A stretch of DNA of 8,433 bases, from NCBI GenBank assembly GCA_029267645.1, contig JAJUIM010000069.1, forward strand, positions 1 to 8,433, read 5' to 3'. How positions within the stretch are numbered: position 1 is the stretch's first letter; the number at the start of each line of letters is the position of its first letter. The translations under genes were made by a program, and so were the position numbers. A model generated the notes under the pieces. The model was not told the origin of the DNA and did not search any database. It was given only the letters and a program-made list of their open reading frames with translations. Below are positions 6,045 through 8,433 of this stretch, piece after piece. The DNA is from Microbacterium sp. (GTDB taxonomy: Bacteria; Actinomycetota; Actinomycetes; Actinomycetales; Microbacteriaceae).

Positions 6045-7226
6045 GTGTCCGATACCGCGAAACAACGCCCCCTGACGGTCTTGCTCGGGTGTGACACGTT
6101 CACCCCCGACATCAACGGCGCCGCGCGCTTCGCCGAGCGCCTCGCGGCGGGGCTCGTGCAGCGCGGCCACACCGTGCACGTCAGCGCTCCCAACGTCGCG
6201 CACCGCGAGGAGGAGCCGCGCTTCGAGCGCGTCGAGGGCGAGGATCTCGTCGTCCACCGCCTGCCGTCCGTCGCGCTCTGGAGCCACGACTGGCTGCGCT
6301 TCGTGTGGCCGTGGCGCTCGAAGCACTACGCGCGCCGCGTGCTCGACCGCGTGAAGCCCGACGTCGTGCACATCCAGTCGCACATCGTGATCGGCCGCGG
6401 CCTCACGCGCGAGGCGCGCAAGCGCGGGATCCCCGTGATCGCGACGAACCACACGATGGCCGAGAACGTCCTCGACTTCACGCGCCTGCCCGAGTGGGGC
6501 AACCGCATCTTCGTGAAGCAGGCCTGGGCCGACGCCGAGCGCACGTTCCGCATGTGCGCTGCGGTGACGACGCCCACGCGCAAGGCCGCCGACTTCCTCG
6601 AGAAGACGATCGACATCTCGGGCGTCATCCCCGTCAGCTGCGGCATCGACAAGTCGCAGTACACGGCCGACCTCACGCCGCGCGAGGACACGCGCATCGT
6701 GTTCGTGGGCCGCCTCACGAGCGAGAAGCGCGTCGACGACGTGCTGCGCGCCGCGGCCCGCCTGGGCGACGACGTGATCGTCGAGCTCGTCGGCGACGGC
6801 GACCAGCGCGCGAACCTCGAGGCGCTCGCGACCGAGCTGGGGATCCGCGACCGCGTCGTCTTCCACGGGCACACCACCGACGAGGAGCTGCGGGCCGCGC
6901 TCACGCGCGCGACCGTCTTCGCGATCGCGTCGATCGCCGAGCTGCAGTCGATCGCGACGATGGAGGCGATGGCGTCGGGCCTGCCGATCGTCGCCGCGAA
7001 CGCCGTCGCGCTCCCCCACCTCGTGTCTGACGGCGAGAACGGCTACCTCTTCGAACCGGGCGACGTCGATCAGCTGACGGATCGCCTGCGCGACGTGATC
7101 GACGCCTCGCCCGAGCGCTACCTCGAGATGCAGCGGGCATCGCTCGAGATGGTCGAGGTGCACGATATCGGCCGCACGCTCGACACGTTCGAGGCGCTGT
7201 ACCGCGGGGAGCCGATCCCGGAATGA
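6045..7226 (+). CDS. GT4-family glycosyltransferase (GT-B fold)
   Basis: Encodes 393 residues from a GTG start. GT4 enzymes are retaining transferases that move a sugar from a nucleotide donor to lipid or glycan acceptors at the cytoplasmic face of the membrane. The N-terminal acceptor domain has the glycine-rich loop DTFTPDINGAA (17-27). The C-terminal donor domain has Arg223 and Lys228 in VGRLTSEKR (phosphate contacts) and the EX7E motif Glu299/Glu307 in AELQSIATMEAMASGLP. No membrane segment or signal peptide is evident. The layout resembles mannosyl- and glucosyltransferases of phosphatidylinositol mannoside and glycolipid synthesis, but donor and acceptor cannot be assigned. GTG at 6045 is preferred over the in-frame GTG at 6039 because it lies seven bases after TAGCGT and leaves VSDTAKQRP ahead of the first strand. 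Its stop overlaps the next start. Confidence 0.9.
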   Translation: MSDTAKQRPLTVLLGCDTFTPDINGAARFAERLAAGLVQRGHTVHVSAPNVAHREEEPRFERVEGEDLVVHRLPSVALWSHDWLRFVWPWRSKHYARRVLDRVKPDVVHIQSHIVIGRGLTREARKRGIPVIATNHTMAENVLDFTRLPEWGNRIFVKQAWADAERTFRMCAAVTTPTRKAADFLEKTIDISGVIPVSCGIDKSQYTADLTPREDTRIVFVGRLTSEKRVDDVLRAAARLGDDVIVELVGDGDQRANLEALATELGIRDRVVFHGHTTDEELRAALTRATVFAIASIAELQSIATMEAMASGLPIVAANAVALPHLVSDGENGYLFEPGDVDQLTDRLRDVIDASPERYLEMQRASLEMVEVHDIGRTLDTFEALYRGEPIPE

Positions 7227-8431
7227 GCCGGCCCCTGCACGTCGTCATGTTCGGCGATCAGCACGTCGAGACATCGGGCGGCGCGCAGGTCGCGATGCGG
7301 CTGCAGAGGAAGTACCTCGAGCGCGCGGGGCACACCGTTACGGTCGTCGCGCCCGCCCGCCATGGCCGCGAGCGGCCGAACATGTCGGATCCGGCATATG
7401 TCGACGTGCCGTCGATCGGCGTGCCCCGCGACTACGAGTACGCGGGCGTCTGGCCCGGGCGCCGCGTGGAGCGAGCAGTCGATCTCGGCATCGCGCGGCG
7501 CGTGGGTCGCGACGGCGCCCGGATCCCCGATCTCGTGCACGTGCAGGCCGACTACTGGGGCGCAGTCCTCGGCTACCGCTTCGCCGAGCGCGCTCGCGTG
7601 CCGGTCGTGCACACGATGCACAACCGTGTGGACGCGGGTTTCGCCGCGACCGTTCCCCTCGCCGGGCTCGCGCTGGCGGGGCTGAACCTCGCGCGCCGCG
7701 CGCTGCTGCCGGGCACGGGCGGCGGATCCGACGCCTGGGCATACCTGCGCGGGATCTCGGCGCGCGCCGCCGCCGTGACGGCGCCGTCGGGCCACTTCGC
7801 GCGGCGGCTCGAGCGGCACGGCGTGCGCGACCGCGTCGAGGTCGTCTGGAACGGCATCGACGACGACGTGCTCGCCTCGCTCGCCCGCCCCGAGAAGTCG
7901 GGCGCGCTTGTGTGGGTCGGGCGCATGAGCCCCGAGAAGCGCCTGCTCCCCCTCATCGAGGCATATGCCGCAAGCGGAATCGACCTGCCCCTCGACGTCG
8001 TGGGCGGCGGGTTCGAGTGGGAGGACGCGTGGCGCCTCGCCGAGCGGCGGGGGCTGCACGACCGCGTGCGCTTCCTCGGCCGGCTCGGCTACGAGGAGAC
8101 CCTCGCCCGCATCGCGGCGTCCACAGCGCTCGTGCAGACCTCCATCGGGTTCGAGACGCAGGGCATGACGCCGTTCGAGGCGGCCCAGCTCGGCACGCCG
8201 TCGATCGTGTCGGATCCCGATATCGCCGACGAGATGGGCGGCGGGCTGTGGCGCGTGCGTCCCGCCGACGGCGAGCCCGAGCGGATCCGCGCCCTCGCCG
8301 ACGCCCTCCGCGAGGCAGCGGCCGACATCGCGCGCGGCGCGCTGCCCGAGCCGAGCGAGCGCGTGCGCCGCGAGTTCGTGCAGTCGTCCCGCACCGAGGC
8401 GATGCTCGAGGTCTACCGCGGCGTGCTCTGA
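7223..8431 (+). CDS. Second GT4-type glycosyltransferase, translationally coupled
   Basis: Encodes 402 residues and is complete, ending two bases before the window edge. Its ATG overlaps the previous stop codon in ATGA (7223-7226), so the two proteins are probably made by coupled translation in similar amounts. It has an N-terminal GT4-like domain with HVETSGGAQVAMR (14-26) and the donor domain with Arg234 and Lys239 in VGRMSPEKR. Its EX7E motif is Glu311/Glu319 in FETQGMTPFEAAQLGTP. It differs clearly from its neighbour outside these motifs, so the two probably catalyse successive steps rather than being a recent duplication. No membrane segment is obvious, although residues 140-165 are alanine- and leucine-rich. 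Sugar and acceptor are unknown; cell-envelope polysaccharide or glycolipid is the likely product. The operon may continue beyond the right edge. Confidence 0.9.
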   Translation: MSRPLHVVMFGDQHVETSGGAQVAMRLQRKYLERAGHTVTVVAPARHGRERPNMSDPAYVDVPSIGVPRDYEYAGVWPGRRVERAVDLGIARRVGRDGARIPDLVHVQADYWGAVLGYRFAERARVPVVHTMHNRVDAGFAATVPLAGLALAGLNLARRALLPGTGGGSDAWAYLRGISARAAAVTAPSGHFARRLERHGVRDRVEVVWNGIDDDVLASLARPEKSGALVWVGRMSPEKRLLPLIEAYAASGIDLPLDVVGGGFEWEDAWRLAERRGLHDRVRFLGRLGYEETLARIAASTALVQTSIGFETQGMTPFEAAQLGTPSIVSDPDIADEMGGGLWRVRPADGEPERIRALADALREAAADIARGALPEPSERVRREFVQSSRTEAMLEVYRGVL

Positions 8432-8433
8432 GC

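Noticed and set aside
1..8433. Search for CRISPR arrays, toxin-antitoxin pairs, phage or defence genes, tRNAs and riboswitches
   Set aside because: No repeated spacer arrays, small paired genes or conserved RNA folds were seen. The genes are metabolic, regulatory or housekeeping types.

Overview
The window is a high-GC, densely coded stretch with strong third-position G/C bias. It fits a Gram-positive actinobacterium, and the protein types (a DUF7059-type methyltransferase, an actinobacterial HD-domain CCA-adding enzyme) together with the codon usage suggest Microbacteriaceae. The family-level placement is inference. I see seven protein genes plus one gene cut by the left edge. There are no tRNA or rRNA genes, CRISPR arrays, transposases, or prophage or defence genes, so I do not claim a new system. 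The least ordinary material is in the intergenic DNA.

Left part (1-2386): a class I SAM-dependent methyltransferase runs leftward off the window. It is divergent from ohr, which encodes an organic hydroperoxide reductase (Ohr/OsmC family). ohr converges on a TetR-type regulator, and a small hairpin lies at their junction.

Middle part (2386-4388): the TetR gene is divergent from a classical short-chain dehydrogenase/reductase (SDR). Between them is a perfect 22-bp palindrome flanked by or overlapping a -10-like element on each side, which reads as a TetR operator controlling both directions. The SDR gene ends at a strong hairpin with a T-run. A zinc-dependent alcohol dehydrogenase converges on it from the right.

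Right part (4389-8433): a 90-bp intergenic inverted repeat (two perfect 25-bp arms around 40 bp) separates the alcohol dehydrogenase from the divergent cca gene (tRNA CCA nucleotidyltransferase). Two GT4-type glycosyltransferases follow, joined by an ATGA stop/start overlap and probably co-translated in envelope glycan or glycolipid synthesis.

Two window-wide patterns stand out. Several starts have a TANNNT -10-like box 6-8 bases upstream and no Shine-Dalgarno, which points to leaderless transcripts. The hexamer GGATCC is far more common than base composition predicts, and it occurs in all three codon registers.
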